Shown: positions 23,694-31,658, counted from the first letter of the stretch. The stretch is 64,000 nucleotides of DNA from Pseudomonas triticicola (GCF_019145375.1 NZ_JAHSTX010000001.1:186001-250000); one strand, 5' to 3'. Translations and numbers: made by a program. The notes: generated by a model from the letters alone, not told the origin.

Positions 23694-24020
23694 TCAGGAC
23701 GCGTCTGCGGCCATTTCTGCGTCGTGTGCGATCAGCGACACCAGGGCGTTCTGCTGACGGTGCGACAGCTGACGGAAGCGTTGCAACAGCTCGCGCTCGT
23801 GCAGCGACAGCTCCGGGCTGTCCAGGCGCATGCTCAGCTCTTCGCCCAGTGCGCCTTCCTGAATAAGACTCTGCTCAAGGCGCGCAATGATCTCGGAGTT
23901 CATGCTGCGATGATGATTGCGAGCCACCTCGGCAATGCGTTCACGCATTCCGTCTGGCAGACGTACGACAAACTTGTCAGCCGTACGGCTGGAATAAATT
24001 GCCTGTTTCAATGGGCGCAT
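23694..24020 (-). CDS. amrZ: Alginate and motility regulator AmrZ (ribbon-helix-helix)
   Basis: This 108-residue Arc-type regulator begins [20 protein letters not shown]. The RHH DNA-binding region ([36 protein letters not shown]) is followed by the tetramerisation tail [30 protein letters not shown]; both are highly similar to P. aeruginosa AmrZ/AlgZ. AmrZ activates alginate genes and, in P. fluorescens, controls c-di-GMP enzymes, iron uptake and motility. In that species it commonly represses flagellar synthesis through fleQ. It is separate from the flagellar genes here. Confidence 0.95.
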   Translation of the reverse strand: MRPLKQAIYSSRTADKFVVRLPDGMRERIAEVARNHHRSMNSEIIARLEQSLIQEGALGEELSMRLDSPELSLHERELLQRFRQLSHRQQNALVSLIAHDAEMAADAS

Positions 24021-24408
24021 ATATTTAACCGGTTAGTTCAGGGGAGCGGTTCTCGGGATTGGCCGCAGGATGTGTGGTAGGACAAGCATCCGGACCAATT
24101 GGTTCAACCTGAATTGTTAAGAGGCCGGCATCATGCCTCAAAATTGCCAGATCATTGGCGTCAATTCTGTGACAAATATTGCGCCGGGTAAAGGCGTAAT
24201 GCCAGCACCAGTTGTCAGAAATGCGGACTGGTTGGAAAACTTTCCATCCTTCCATATCGCTGCCCGTTTTCGCATGCACATCTGTTGATGTCCGAAGACC
24301 TCAGAACGTGCATGCTATGCGGCTCGCTATTCTTGATCCCTATGTGTACAGGATAGTGGCAATTTGCCGATTTACTAGAGGCAGGACCCGTCGGAGGGCG
24401 TTTACAGG
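24021..24408. other. 388-bp intergenic region between amrZ and phnN, with a possible 51-codon ORF
   Basis: This AT-richer stretch contains the amrZ promoter region on the left and the phnN leader on the right. A rightward ORF at 24133-24288 (51 codons, begins MPQNCQIIGVNS, AGAGG 8 nt before its ATG) is the only candidate gene; I do not recognise it and it may be chance. The leftward ORF in the same DNA has no ribosome site and looks spurious. Confidence 0.4.
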
Positions 24409-24978
24409 ATGGATGGCAAGCTTTTTTACCTGATGGGGCCGTCCGGTTCGGGCAAGGACAGCCTGATCGATGCATCGCGTGAGCCACTGCGGGCGTTGAA
24501 CTGTGAAGTAATGCGCCGGGTGATTACCCGCTCGGCGGAGTCCGTCGGCGAAGATGCAATTGGCGTGACGCCTGAAGAATTCGAACGGCGACAGCACGCC
24601 GGCGCGTTTTCCCTGGCCTGGCAAGCCAACGGCCTCTCCTACGGCATTCCAAGGGAAATGGATGAATGGTTGCAAGCGGGCCGGCACGTACTGGTTAACG
24701 GGTCAAGAGCGAACCTGCGTCAAGCAATGGAGAAGTATCCAACGCTGGTGCCGATTCTGCTGACAGTCAACGATGAGGTCCTGCGCAAGCGCTTGCTCAG
24801 CCGTGGTCGGGAGAACCCTGAGCAAATCGATGCGAGGCTGGCTCGCAATGCTTTGTTCAAAGACCGAAGATCCAGCGACAGCCCCGTTCATCAGATCGAC
24901 AACTCTGTTGACCTTGCTACCGCGGTCTCTTCGTTACTGGAATTGGTTCGGCTCAACGCAGAACCGGATCGAACTTGA
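24409..24978 (+). CDS. phnN: Ribose 1,5-bisphosphate phosphokinase
   Basis: This 189-residue guanylate-kinase-like enzyme phosphorylates ribose 1,5-bisphosphate to PRPP, as in the carbon-phosphorus lyase pathway. A Walker A motif GPSGSGKDS lies at residues 10-18. The guanylate-kinase-like RRVITRSAE and FSLAWQANGLSYGIPREMDE segments follow. It stands alone, without phnG-M genes, so its role may be in general PRPP or ribose bisphosphate salvage. GGAGG lies about 10 nt before the ATG. Its last 26 bp overlap the end of the convergent small gene at 24953. Confidence 0.9.
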   Translation: MDGKLFYLMGPSGSGKDSLIDASREPLRALNCEVMRRVITRSAESVGEDAIGVTPEEFERRQHAGAFSLAWQANGLSYGIPREMDEWLQAGRHVLVNGSRANLRQAMEKYPTLVPILLTVNDEVLRKRLLSRGRENPEQIDARLARNALFKDRRSSDSPVHQIDNSVDLATAVSSLLELVRLNAEPDRT

Positions 24979-25132
24979 TCTTGCGCCCTGCAATCAGCGC
25001 CAGCACAAACAGCACCGCAAACACGCCACAGCCAACCAGAGGCAAGGTGACTTCCGTCTCCTCGAACAGCGCCAGATGGGTAACGCCACTCAGTAAAGCG
25101 AGGATGAGAAATCCTGTCGCCGATTTGGACAT
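24953..25132 (-). CDS. Small two-helix inner-membrane protein, unknown function
   Basis: This 59-residue protein begins MSKSATGFLILALLSGVTHL; the ATG at 25132 is chosen for AGGAG 7 nt upstream. Two hydrophobic segments (about 8-25 and 31-51) are separated by a short EETE loop, and it ends with a basic RKIKFDPVLR tail. It is followed by the convergent phnN end. No function is recognised. Confidence 0.75.
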   Translation of the reverse strand: MSKSATGFLILALLSGVTHLALFEETEVTLPLVGCGVFAVLFVLALIAGRKIKFDPVLR

Positions 25133-25152
25133 GTTGTACTCCTGAAGATATT

Positions 25153-25386
25153 TCAAAAAACCAGACGTTCAGTGGTTCGCGCCGAAGCTTGCTCAGGCTC
25201 GCTGACCATTTGCGTAGAAGCGTCGCTGCGATCACTCAACACTGCCCACTGCGGCGCTTTCTGCACCTGCAGGTAATGCGGCATGCGCTGCGCCACTGGT
25301 TGCTCAATGTCAGCTTTCGGAAAAAAATGCGATCCGAGCAAGAAAGCCAATGCCGCTGCGTTTGCAAGCAAGAGGGTGCTGTTCAT
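25153..25386 (-). CDS. Small membrane-anchored or secreted protein, unknown function
   Basis: This 77-residue protein starts at ATG 25386 (GGAGC upstream); a TTG 15 bp earlier is less likely. An N-terminal hydrophobic helix (MNSTLLLANAAALAFLLGSH) probably acts as an anchor or uncleaved signal. The rest is hydrophilic and rich in Gln/Ser. It lies 20 bp upstream of the next leftward small membrane protein gene, suggesting a two-gene unit. Unrecognised. Confidence 0.65.
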   Translation of the reverse strand: MNSTLLLANAAALAFLLGSHFFPKADIEQPVAQRMPHYLQVQKAPQWAVLSDRSDASTQMVSEPEQASARTTERLVF

Positions 25387-25684
25387 GGCACGACGCTCCA
25401 AATTGTTCTTTTTGATAGAACAGGCATAGCAGTCGCCGTGCCAACAGTGTAACGGCTGATAAGTCCTTTAAAAACAAGGGTTTGGTAAGGTTTTTAGGAG
25501 TGCGGTGATTGCAATCTGCAATGAGCGCATTTTCGGGTAGTGCAAATTGCCCGGTAAAAGTTCCCGCAATCTTCCAGGGCGCTTGCCTACACTTAAAAAG
25601 CCCTACGGACGACATGACAAAACAGGGGCTGGCCGTTAACATGCACGCCGTCTGTCGCGCCGCATACAGCCCGCGTCAATCAGT
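25387..25684. other. Gap before tRNA-Arg(CCT)
   Basis: About 300 bp of non-coding DNA carries the promoter of the leftward small gene and of the tRNA. Only short, unsupported ORFs are present; I see no clear -35/-10 pair at consensus. Confidence 0.4.
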
Positions 25685-25761
25685 GTCTCAGTAGCTCAAT
25701 TGGATAGAGCATCCCCCTCCTAAGGGGAAGGTTGCAGGTTCGAACCCCGCCTGGGACACCA
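25685..25761 (+). tRNA. tRNA-Arg (CCT), integration target of the genomic island
   Basis: A 77-nt tRNA with acceptor stem GTCTCAG/CTGGGAC, anticodon CCT at 25719-25721, T-arm and encoded CCA. The tRNA is intact; its part from the anticodon loop to the 3' end is duplicated at 38099-38147 at the far end of the island. Confidence 0.97.
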
Positions 25762-25762
25762 C
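25714..25762 (+). repeat. attL: 49-bp direct repeat within tRNA-Arg(CCT)
   Basis: Starts CCCCTCCTAAGGGGAAGG, covers the anticodon loop to CCA plus one base, and is identical to 38099-38147. Sequences diverge immediately outside on both sides. Confidence 0.95.
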
Positions 25763-25808
25763 ATATTTAAAGGCTTTAAGCGCTTCGATGCGGCCCCTCA
25801 AAAAATCT

Positions 25809-25830
25809 CATGGGTGCATTGTGGGTGCAA
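25809..25830 (+). promoter_or_regulatory. Candidate integrase arm-type site, left end
   Basis: CATGGGTGCATTGTGGGTGC plus AA carries two GGGTGCA units 11 bp apart. The same 22-bp arrangement, in the same orientation and differing only in the spacer bases, lies at 37986-38007 next to attR. Confidence 0.6.
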
Positions 25831-25876
25831 TAGCTTTCTCAAGGATCTTGCGTTAATTACCTCTGGGAGTCGGGTA

Positions 25877-26800
25877 GTGGCTATTTTTGATATCTTTTCC
25901 AAGCGTCAGAAAAAGCTCCGCGGCGAAACGCCAGATGTTTATCAATACGATCGGTTGCCGGATGCACTTCGCGTGCAAATTGTTCATGCGATGTGCGACG
26001 CGCTGGGCGGCCCTAATGATCGTCCGAACCAAAACTGCTGGAAATTTATCAGCGAAATGCTATGCCGGGAGTATGGCCTTTTCGCTTTGCCGACAGCGCG
26101 TCAGCACGGTCAGCGTGATTTTGCTGATGAGGTGATCAATTTTTTCTTGCAAACTGAAGACTTGGAGCAAGCGCTTGATGTCGTTGAGCTTTGCTTCAGG
26201 GCGGTGGATAGAATCAGCCGCGAAACTCAGTATTTGTGGAGGAACAACTCGAACGAGATCGCGGATGCCTCTATCGATGAGCTCAACAAGCGCTTTCAGG
26301 AGCATGGCGTCGGTTATCAGTTCGTAAACGGTGAAATTTTAAGAATTGACTCGCAGTTATTGCACGCCGAGGTGGTGAAACCAGCGCTTAGGCTTTTGGA
26401 GAGTAAGTCGTACGCGGGACCGCAACAGGAGTTTTTGAAAGCGCACGAGCATTACCGGCACGGTAATTCTAAGGAAGCCCTAAATGAGTGCTTGAAGTCT
26501 TTCGAAAGCCTGATGAAAGCGATTTGTGCAAAGCGTAAGTGGACTGTCACTGGTAAGGAAACGGCCAGCTCGTTGATCAAGGTCTGCATGGATAACGGAT
26601 TGATCCCGGCTTTTTGGCAGACTCAATTTACATCGCTCAAAAGCTTGCTGGAGGCAGCGGTGCCAACTGGGCGGAATAATCTCGCAGGGCACGGACAAGG
26701 AGCTGAACCAACCGTTGTTCCGGATTACCTTGTGGCTTATATGCTTCACATGACAGGAGCTTGCCTGGTGTTTTTAGCAACTGCTGAACAGCATCTGTAA
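25877..26800 (+). CDS. AbiJ/HEPN-type abortive-infection-like protein (STM4504/CBY_0614 family)
   Basis: This 307-residue protein begins at GTG 25877, preferred because GGGAG lies upstream and the product then starts at the conserved MAIFDIFSKRQKKLRGETPD. An upstream ATG at 25814 would overlap the arm-type site and add 21 non-conserved residues. The N-terminal half resembles the AbiJ N-terminal domain 4. The C-terminal half is all-helical, with R266 and H272 in GRNNLAGHG fitting the RX4-6H motif of HEPN ribonucleases. Such proteins are associated with abortive infection, where activated RNase halts the infected cell. It is rightward, the first gene inside attL, lower in GC than the core genes, and most likely island cargo. 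Activity is inferred. Confidence 0.75.
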   Translation: MAIFDIFSKRQKKLRGETPDVYQYDRLPDALRVQIVHAMCDALGGPNDRPNQNCWKFISEMLCREYGLFALPTARQHGQRDFADEVINFFLQTEDLEQALDVVELCFRAVDRISRETQYLWRNNSNEIADASIDELNKRFQEHGVGYQFVNGEILRIDSQLLHAEVVKPALRLLESKSYAGPQQEFLKAHEHYRHGNSKEALNECLKSFESLMKAICAKRKWTVTGKETASSLIKVCMDNGLIPAFWQTQFTSLKSLLEAAVPTGRNNLAGHGQGAEPTVVPDYLVAYMLHMTGACLVFLATAEQHL

Positions 26801-26803
26801 CCT

Positions 26804-27418
26804 TCAACGCCCGGCGTCTCTGATTCGCAGGACGGTAGTAGTCGAGCAGCTGGCGTGCCGAGCCGTTGCGCGAATGCCCAGACCGGCGGCCAGCAGCTCT
26901 TTTACCCTCTTGTGCAGCGCCTCATCCATCGGCCGGCCTTGATACTTGCCGGCAGCTTTGGCTTTCTCAATTCCCTGAGCTTGGCGCTCACGACGCTGCT
27001 CATAGTCCTTGCGCGCGATCGCGGCCATCATTTCCACCAACATGGAATTGATCGCTCCCAGCATCCGCCCGGTGAACTCATCCCCTTTGGTGTCCTGCAT
27101 TCCTTGATGGCTCGTTGGCAGATCGAGCGCGACGATGCGCAAGCCCTTGGAGTCAATCGCGGCTTTGAGCTTCTGCCAATCCTCCACAGGAAGGCGTGAG
27201 AGGCGATCTATTGACTCAACCAGCAAGACGTCACCCTTTCGCGCATCCTTGAGCAGGCGCAGCAGCTCAGGCCGATCTGCCGACGCGCCGCTGGCGTTCT
27301 CCAGGTACACGCTCGCGATAACCTTGTTTTGGTCGGTGGCGAATTGCTCGAGCGATGCCCGGGCGCGGCCGGCGTCCTGCTCTTCGGTCGATGCTCGGAG
27401 GTATGCGCGGATGAACAT
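26804..27418 (-). CDS. Serine recombinase of the resolvase/invertase family
   Basis: This 204-residue protein has the catalytic domain with Ser10 in AYLRAST, the conserved GDVLLVESIDRLSR and the arginine-rich end of the domain (ARKDYEQRRERQAQGIEKAK). The C-terminal helix-turn-helix (LLAAGLGIRATARHASCSTTTVLRIRD) is also present. It ends 4 bp from the convergent AbiJ-like stop. Invertases and resolvases act on nearby sites; the 27419-27600 region upstream may contain them, but I could not identify a clear pair. It could switch an element segment or resolve multimers. Confidence 0.92.
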   Translation of the reverse strand: MFIRAYLRASTEEQDAGRARASLEQFATDQNKVIASVYLENASGASADRPELLRLLKDARKGDVLLVESIDRLSRLPVEDWQKLKAAIDSKGLRIVALDLPTSHQGMQDTKGDEFTGRMLGAINSMLVEMMAAIARKDYEQRRERQAQGIEKAKAAGKYQGRPMDEALHKRVKELLAAGLGIRATARHASCSTTTVLRIRDAGR

Positions 27419-27611
27419 GATGTGCTGTCCGTATCAGTTAAGGTGTTCTACTAATACTATTGCACTATGAGTGTCACTTATCAAGCGGAATGCGCAAATA
27501 AACACCAATTTGCGCGTATCAGCTCAGGCATACCAGCAATAACATGGAGGTAAAAAAAGGGGGAGGAGGGATCGAGGAAGGGCGGCTGAGAGTGCCGCCC
27601 CTTGCCAATGT

Positions 27612-27725
27612 CTATCGTGGGCGACGAGGAGGCTCAGGTGGGCGGGGCTGGCTTGGGCGCGGTTTATCGTCACGCACAAATCGCATTGGCGGTGGTGGAG
27701 GCGGTGGCGGCTTCTGCGTAGTCAT
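27612..27725 (-). CDS. 37-residue proline-rich peptide downstream of the membrane protein
   Basis: A short ORF 10 bp after the stop of the membrane protein, with AGGT 8 nt before its ATG. The peptide begins MTTQKPPPPPPPPMRFVRDD, with eight consecutive prolines and an Arg/Pro-rich end. It is followed by a hairpin at 27579-27602 (GGGGCGGCAC/GTGCCGCCC-type on this strand), which could end the transcript. Runs of eight prolines are expected to require EF-P for translation. Whether it is made is unproven, but the biased composition is on this strand and in this frame only. Confidence 0.5.
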   Translation of the reverse strand: MTTQKPPPPPPPPMRFVRDDKPRPSQPRPPEPPRRPR

Positions 27726-27734
27726 TTCGATTAC

Positions 27735-28265
27735 CTATGGGTGGTGGTAAACATAAAACGGTATGAACGATACCAAGGCGAATAGGATTGTTGCCGCCAT
27801 GAACGTCGACAGCTTATTCAGATATTCCAAACGTCGATCATTATTCAGCGCGTTCGTAGTCGCTCCAGTGACGTATTGATTGTAAATGAATATGGACATT
27901 TGTTTTTCTGTCTCTTCCACCCCGTCTTCGAACTCTGCGTAAAGCTTGAGCATCGAGGCCCTATACGCCTCGATCTCCTCCAGCGTGGATAGCGCCTTGT
28001 CAAAAACTCGCAGGTTCCAGGCTCTCCAAAAATTCCATATTCCAATCGCTAGGCAGATGCAGGCGTACCAGTAGAAAACCCAGAAATATACCGCCACACC
28101 GCCGAGATAGGTCGTTGGTGCTTTGTCGAGCATGTAGGAGAAAAAGCTGAGCAGCGCGACCAGTATCGCTAAAGGAAGGCTCAGTCGCGCGATGAGTTTT
28201 TCCTTCCTTTCTAGCTCGTAGTAGTAAACCTTCTCAGCGAAATCGAATCGCTCCTTGTCATCCAT
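27735..28265 (-). CDS. Three-helix membrane protein with cytoplasmic helical domain, unknown
   Basis: This 176-residue protein has a charged N-terminal helix (MDDKERFDFAEKVYYYELER), TM1 at about 24-45, TM2 at about 51-80, a soluble helical region at about 85-150 and a third hydrophobic segment at 152-172. The arrangement recalls membrane effectors of small defence systems or phage membrane proteins; I cannot assign a family. It is last but one of the leftward island cluster, followed by the proline-rich peptide. It could be island cargo rather than a structural gene. Confidence 0.75.
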   Translation of the reverse strand: MDDKERFDFAEKVYYYELERKEKLIARLSLPLAILVALLSFFSYMLDKAPTTYLGGVAVYFWVFYWYACICLAIGIWNFWRAWNLRVFDKALSTLEEIEAYRASMLKLYAEFEDGVEETEKQMSIFIYNQYVTGATTNALNNDRRLEYLNKLSTFMAATILFALVSFIPFYVYHHP

Positions 28266-28297
28266 TTTGACGGCATCCGTTTCAATTGTTTGAGTGG

Positions 28298-28732
28298 TTA
28301 CATAGACGAAGGGCGGATATCCGTGCCGTTCTGCGTGCCCGATATTCGGTATTTTTGTACTTCGCCAGCGACAACTTCAGTCGCCGTCTCTTTCACTGGC
28401 TGGCCAATCTGCATTGCGCACAAGCCACCGCCATCTTCATCGCCTCCAACGCCCACGATATGCCGACCCGGCTTAACGTGGAATTTTGCGACCTCGCCAG
28501 TATCAAGGCGGGCGGCTCTTTTGCCGTCAATGAGCAGCGTGGCGAAGCATCCGCCAGACGCCCAAAATCCTTTGTCGCGGCTGACAACAAGCGTTGCATC
28601 ACCCGGCGTCGCAGTCTGATAGGCGTAGACGCGATCGGCGGTTACTCGCTTTGCTGATCCAGGATCAACGGGGGTGCTTGAGCACCCAGCAATCAACGCG
28701 ATCACCGCGACCGCTGGAAAAATCCTGTGCAT
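28298..28732 (-). CDS. Phage-borne lipoprotein
   Basis: This 144-residue protein has a lipoprotein signal ending in LIAGC (Cys16 would be lipidated). The mature part contains LLIDGKRAARLDTGEVAKF and PGRHIVGVGGDEDGGG, resembling DUF2846/PEGA-like lipoproteins. Such lipoproteins next to tail assembly genes sometimes act in superinfection exclusion. That role is inference from position. It is part of the leftward cluster, 44 bp after the tail assembly gene. Confidence 0.8.
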   Translation of the reverse strand: MHRIFPAVAVIALIAGCSSTPVDPGSAKRVTADRVYAYQTATPGDATLVVSRDKGFWASGGCFATLLIDGKRAARLDTGEVAKFHVKPGRHIVGVGGDEDGGGLCAMQIGQPVKETATEVVAGEVQKYRISGTQNGTDIRPSSM

Positions 28733-28776
28733 GATTCGTCCTCAATGTTTGAAGGGCTAACTTTACACCAGATAGG

Positions 28777-29364
28777 TTAGACCTTGTCTTCAGCCAGGAT
28801 CGACGCCGAGATGATCATCCCGCCCCACCGGCGTTCGCCGATGCAGATCGGGACCGGGTTGCCGCTGGCCGTGGTGTTCTTGGCGCTGCCGAAGGCGTAG
28901 GAGGGAGAATTTTCGGGGGAGGCGCTGTGCTTCAGGCCGGTTGCCTGCGGGCTGAGCATTTGGATGACGCCGCCCGCTGCTAGGGCGATACCCGGAGCCA
29001 ACGTTGCGCCATTTGTGAAGGGACTCATGACGATCAGGACGGCGCCAATGATTGTCTGCAGAAGGCCGGCGCGTTTGCTGCCTGCGATCACCGGGACGAT
29101 TTTCAATGTCTTGATACCGCCCAGGTCGAAGTCTTTCACCCCCACGTTCTTGCCGTTGCGGATGATGGCAAATCTCATGCCCAGCCTAGCCAGGCGAGCA
29201 ATCTCCTCGGCGAATCCATCGACCGTCGCCCTCAACGCCCTGAAGACCTCCCAGGCGCTGCCTGTTTCAAGTTGGTAATCCTTTTGCCGGAAGAACTTTC
29301 TTCCCAAGATGCTGCTGAGCTGGATCGTCGTCCGGGGGCTGTAGTGCACAACTGTGGCAGCCAT
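28777..29364 (-). CDS. Phage tail assembly protein, lambda TipI (gpI) family
   Basis: This 195-residue protein shows the gpI layout: an N-terminal ubiquitin-like part (VFRALRATVDGFAEEIARLA), a hydrophobic glycine-rich segment at about 110-145, and a C-terminal part with SPSYAFGSAKNTTASGNPVP and GERRWGG. In siphophages TipI works with gpJ, the host-recognition tip protein, in assembling the tail tip. No gpJ, gpK or gpL gene is present, so it is isolated. AGGAG lies 7 nt before its ATG. Confidence 0.87.
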   Translation of the reverse strand: MAATVVHYSPRTTIQLSSILGRKFFRQKDYQLETGSAWEVFRALRATVDGFAEEIARLARLGMRFAIIRNGKNVGVKDFDLGGIKTLKIVPVIAGSKRAGLLQTIIGAVLIVMSPFTNGATLAPGIALAAGGVIQMLSPQATGLKHSASPENSPSYAFGSAKNTTASGNPVPICIGERRWGGMIISASILAEDKV

Positions 29365-29374
29365 TGCCTGTCTC

Positions 29375-29722
29375 CTATGTGTTAGTAGTCGGCATGGATA
29401 CGCCGAGACGAATAGCGAGAAGCGACCGCGACATACGCGCCTGATCGAATGTCACCTGCTCACGTTGTGGGTCGTAATTCCAAATACGGTCGTAGATCCC
29501 CTGGTAGGCACGAGCGCCACGAAACGTCCCGCGCAGCAGATCGGCCGAGACTCGGGCCTCTTCCTCAGTGAAGAAAGGACCGTCAATGGTCACCTTCTGG
29601 CCATCGCGGACGTGCTGTACATCCCACACCACGTAACCGGAGTCGGGACCTTGTTTCAGCGGATACGATGAAAAATGGTTGGTTTTGCACGCTTCGGCGA
29701 AGCGTTCTTGATAGTTGGCCAA
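29375..29722 (-). CDS. Phage-type hypothetical protein, 115 residues
   Basis: Starts at TTG 29722 with AGGA 8 nt upstream; the protein begins MANYQERFAEACKTNHF. It is soluble and rich in aromatic residues. It ends 10 bp before the TipI-like gene, so they are co-transcribed. I do not recognise it; position suggests a phage accessory or structural protein. Confidence 0.65.
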   Translation of the reverse strand: MANYQERFAEACKTNHFSSYPLKQGPDSGYVVWDVQHVRDGQKVTIDGPFFTEEEARVSADLLRGTFRGARAYQGIYDRIWNYDPQREQVTFDQARMSRSLLAIRLGVSMPTTNT

Positions 29723-29772
29723 GGGCTATATCCTGATTCGCGGCCGCCAGATCGCGGCCGCACAACGTTGGG

Positions 29773-30627
29773 TCAGGCTGCGTCTTCAGCAGCTTCTTCA
29801 TCGTCCGCGTTCGGACTGTTCTTGAGCATCTCGGCGGTCGGCCCCTTACCGGGTAGCTCAAGCGGGATAGGGGTGAGCCACTCCGCAAGGTTCGCGTAAC
29901 CCTCGCCGAAATCACCCCACTTCTGCACCTCGGCGGCCTTACTGTCGATTCCCACTCCGTCGGTGATTAAGCCGACAGCGAGGGCACGTGCGTTCATCAG
30001 CGTCTCACGCACGCCGATCGCAAGCAGGCCCAGCGTCGTCACTGCATCCGGATACGCAATGGCGATTCCCGCGCCACCGAGCTTTACCGCCTGCTCATCG
30101 GTGTAGCCGCTGATTCTGGCCGGGCCGCGAAGGACCGCCGCCGCGATGCGCGACTCTTTCCCCTGGCGCATTTGCATCAGGAGGTTCATGCGCTCGTTGT
30201 TTGGCAGGTCGCTGGTGTATGCCCGGCACTCGGCATCCAGAGATGCGCCCACGGCGTCATTTGGCGAGAGAGCCAGGAATGGGAGGATTTTCTGGGATGC
30301 GTAGGTGTAGAGGTTTTGGGCTGTCTCCCGGATCGTCGGAATACCGTCCTTCACAGCCATGACGTAATCGTCAAACGCAGCTGCTGATCGCCGCGTCTTT
30401 GCCTCTCGCGTCAGGTCGGCGTTTTCGCGGATGGCTTCCATTTTCGCCGATGCCTTCGAGTATTGATCGAGCATTGCGTCTTGAAGGCGCTGGAGTGGGC
30501 CAACATTTGGCCAAAGCGCCCAGGCGGTGCCGGGCAGATTTTCGGAGTGGTATTTCTTGAAGTCGTGAAGGAAAACAGTGGCAGATCCGACTTTTTGCAT
30601 AGCGCCGACAGATCGTTGCAGGTTCAT
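29773..30627 (-). CDS. Hypothetical island protein, 284 residues
   Basis: A largely helical protein with a hydrophobic or small-residue-rich stretch around residues 180-220 (AIAYPDAVTTLGLLAIGVRE) and an acidic C-terminal tail (NADDEEAAEDAA). Its ATG overlaps the previous stop (ATGA), so it is coupled to the 66-residue upstream gene. No family is recognised. It is the largest gene of the phage-derived cluster. Confidence 0.7.
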   Translation of the reverse strand: MNLQRSVGAMQKVGSATVFLHDFKKYHSENLPGTAWALWPNVGPLQRLQDAMLDQYSKASAKMEAIRENADLTREAKTRRSAAAFDDYVMAVKDGIPTIRETAQNLYTYASQKILPFLALSPNDAVGASLDAECRAYTSDLPNNERMNLLMQMRQGKESRIAAAVLRGPARISGYTDEQAVKLGGAGIAIAYPDAVTTLGLLAIGVRETLMNARALAVGLITDGVGIDSKAAEVQKWGDFGEGYANLAEWLTPIPLELPGKGPTAEMLKNSPNADDEEAAEDAA

Positions 30628-30824
30628 TTTGTGTACCTATGGTTGGTTTGCGTTTGTGGTTCAGGCTCGAAGTAGTCAGCGAGCGTCATTTGATCGGGAT
30701 TCATCCCGCCGGCGGCCGCGGCGCTGAGCTGGTCCATGATCTGACTGATGGCTTGCACATCGTTATCGGTGGCCGCTAGGCCCAACTCGTTTTTGAGCTT
30801 GGCCAACTGCTTAAGAGGCTTCAT
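30624..30824 (-). CDS. Small hypothetical island protein, 66 residues
   Basis: Begins MKPLKQLAKLKNELGLAA, helical, with a proline/glutamine-rich end. The start overlaps the upstream gene's end by 14 bp and the stop overlaps the downstream start by 4 bp. That supports it as a genuine member of the operon. Function not recognised. Confidence 0.65.
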   Translation of the reverse strand: MKPLKQLAKLKNELGLAATDNDVQAISQIMDQLSAAAAGGMNPDQMTLADYFEPEPQTQTNHRYTK

Positions 30825-31245
30825 TGCGCGCCTCGATAATTTGTCGATATTGCTCGGCGGCGTGCTGATCGATAGTCACACCCTCTGGAGGCCTGGTGAC
30901 GATCCAGGCGCCTGGCGTTGGGGCGTGGCGGATATCCATGATCCCGACCTGAGCGCCATACCTGCCTGGTCGTTCAACGTGGCGCACGTGCAGGATCAGA
31001 GCCTTCGCCATCTCCTCGCACTGGTCGCTATCCATTGAGGAAAATGGGAAAAACAGGCACTCGTTTTTCCCTTGGATTCGATAGTCCACCTGGTGTCCCG
31101 CAGTCTTGGGGAAGTCGGACTCTTCTTGCAGTTCGGTGGAGCTGGCGCGGATCACTGCCAGCACAATCAGCAGAACCGACTCGTCGGCCGCACCGATCTT
31201 TTGAGCCAGCCGCTGCAGTTCGGATTTCAGTGACTTGATGCTCAT
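30811..31245 (-). CDS. Hypothetical island protein, 144 residues
   Basis: Begins MSIKSLKSELQRLAQKIG. A helical N-terminus is followed by a mixed region with KNECLFFPFSSMDSDQCEEM and HVRHVERPGRYGAQVG. The start overlaps the previous stop by 4 bp (ATGA). No recognised family. Confidence 0.65.
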   Translation of the reverse strand: MSIKSLKSELQRLAQKIGAADESVLLIVLAVIRASSTELQEESDFPKTAGHQVDYRIQGKNECLFFPFSSMDSDQCEEMAKALILHVRHVERPGRYGAQVGIMDIRHAPTPGAWIVTRPPEGVTIDQHAAEQYRQIIEARNEAS

Positions 31246-31658
31246 CGCTTCATTTCCTCGATTTGTAGGCGAAGCTCTTCCATCGCCTGTTGCAGCTCTG
31301 CCACCTCAATGACGCGAGCAACGGCCCCCAGTCCGAGAATGAGGTTCTTGCCCTGGTCGGGTGGAAGCTTCCCGTCAGCGATAGCCCTGAGCAGCGACCG
31401 AGCGGCACTCGGCAGGTCCGTGTCGTCCAGGTCGAACGTCACCGACTCCACTGAAGGTTTGATCGGCGGCACAAGCCGCTCAAGGATGAGCCGGCAGGCC
31501 TGCATATCTCCCTTCTTGGCGGCGGCCAGCACCTTCTTGGTCACCGCCTCGGCGCCCTCCGCCAGCTTCGCGCGGATCGCTTGGGTCTGCCCTGAACGCC
31601 CGCCGGGGTTACCTGATTGCCCCGGCGCCCATTGCCCGGCGTTGGCGCGGCCCGTCAC
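31242..31658 (-). CDS. DUF5681-domain protein (phage-associated)
   Basis: This 138-residue protein carries the DUF5681 signature near the N-terminus (QWAPGQSGNPGGR), followed by helical segments and a terminal coiled stretch (AELQQAMEELRLQIEEMKR). DUF5681 proteins are common next to phage packaging genes and have been suggested to bind DNA. No large terminase is found here. ATGA overlaps join it to both neighbours. Confidence 0.8.
   Translation of the reverse strand: MTGRANAGQWAPGQSGNPGGRSGQTQAIRAKLAEGAEAVTKKVLAAAKKGDMQACRLILERLVPPIKPSVESVTFDLDDTDLPSAARSLLRAIADGKLPPDQGKNLILGLGAVARVIEVAELQQAMEELRLQIEEMKR

Noticed and set aside
24025..24279. 84-codon leftward ORF upstream of amrZ
   Set aside because: No ribosome site and it occupies the amrZ promoter region.
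27544..27750. Glycine-rich 68-codon rightward ORF
   Set aside because: It is the complement of the proline-rich leftward ORF; glycine runs are simply the CCN codons read backwards.
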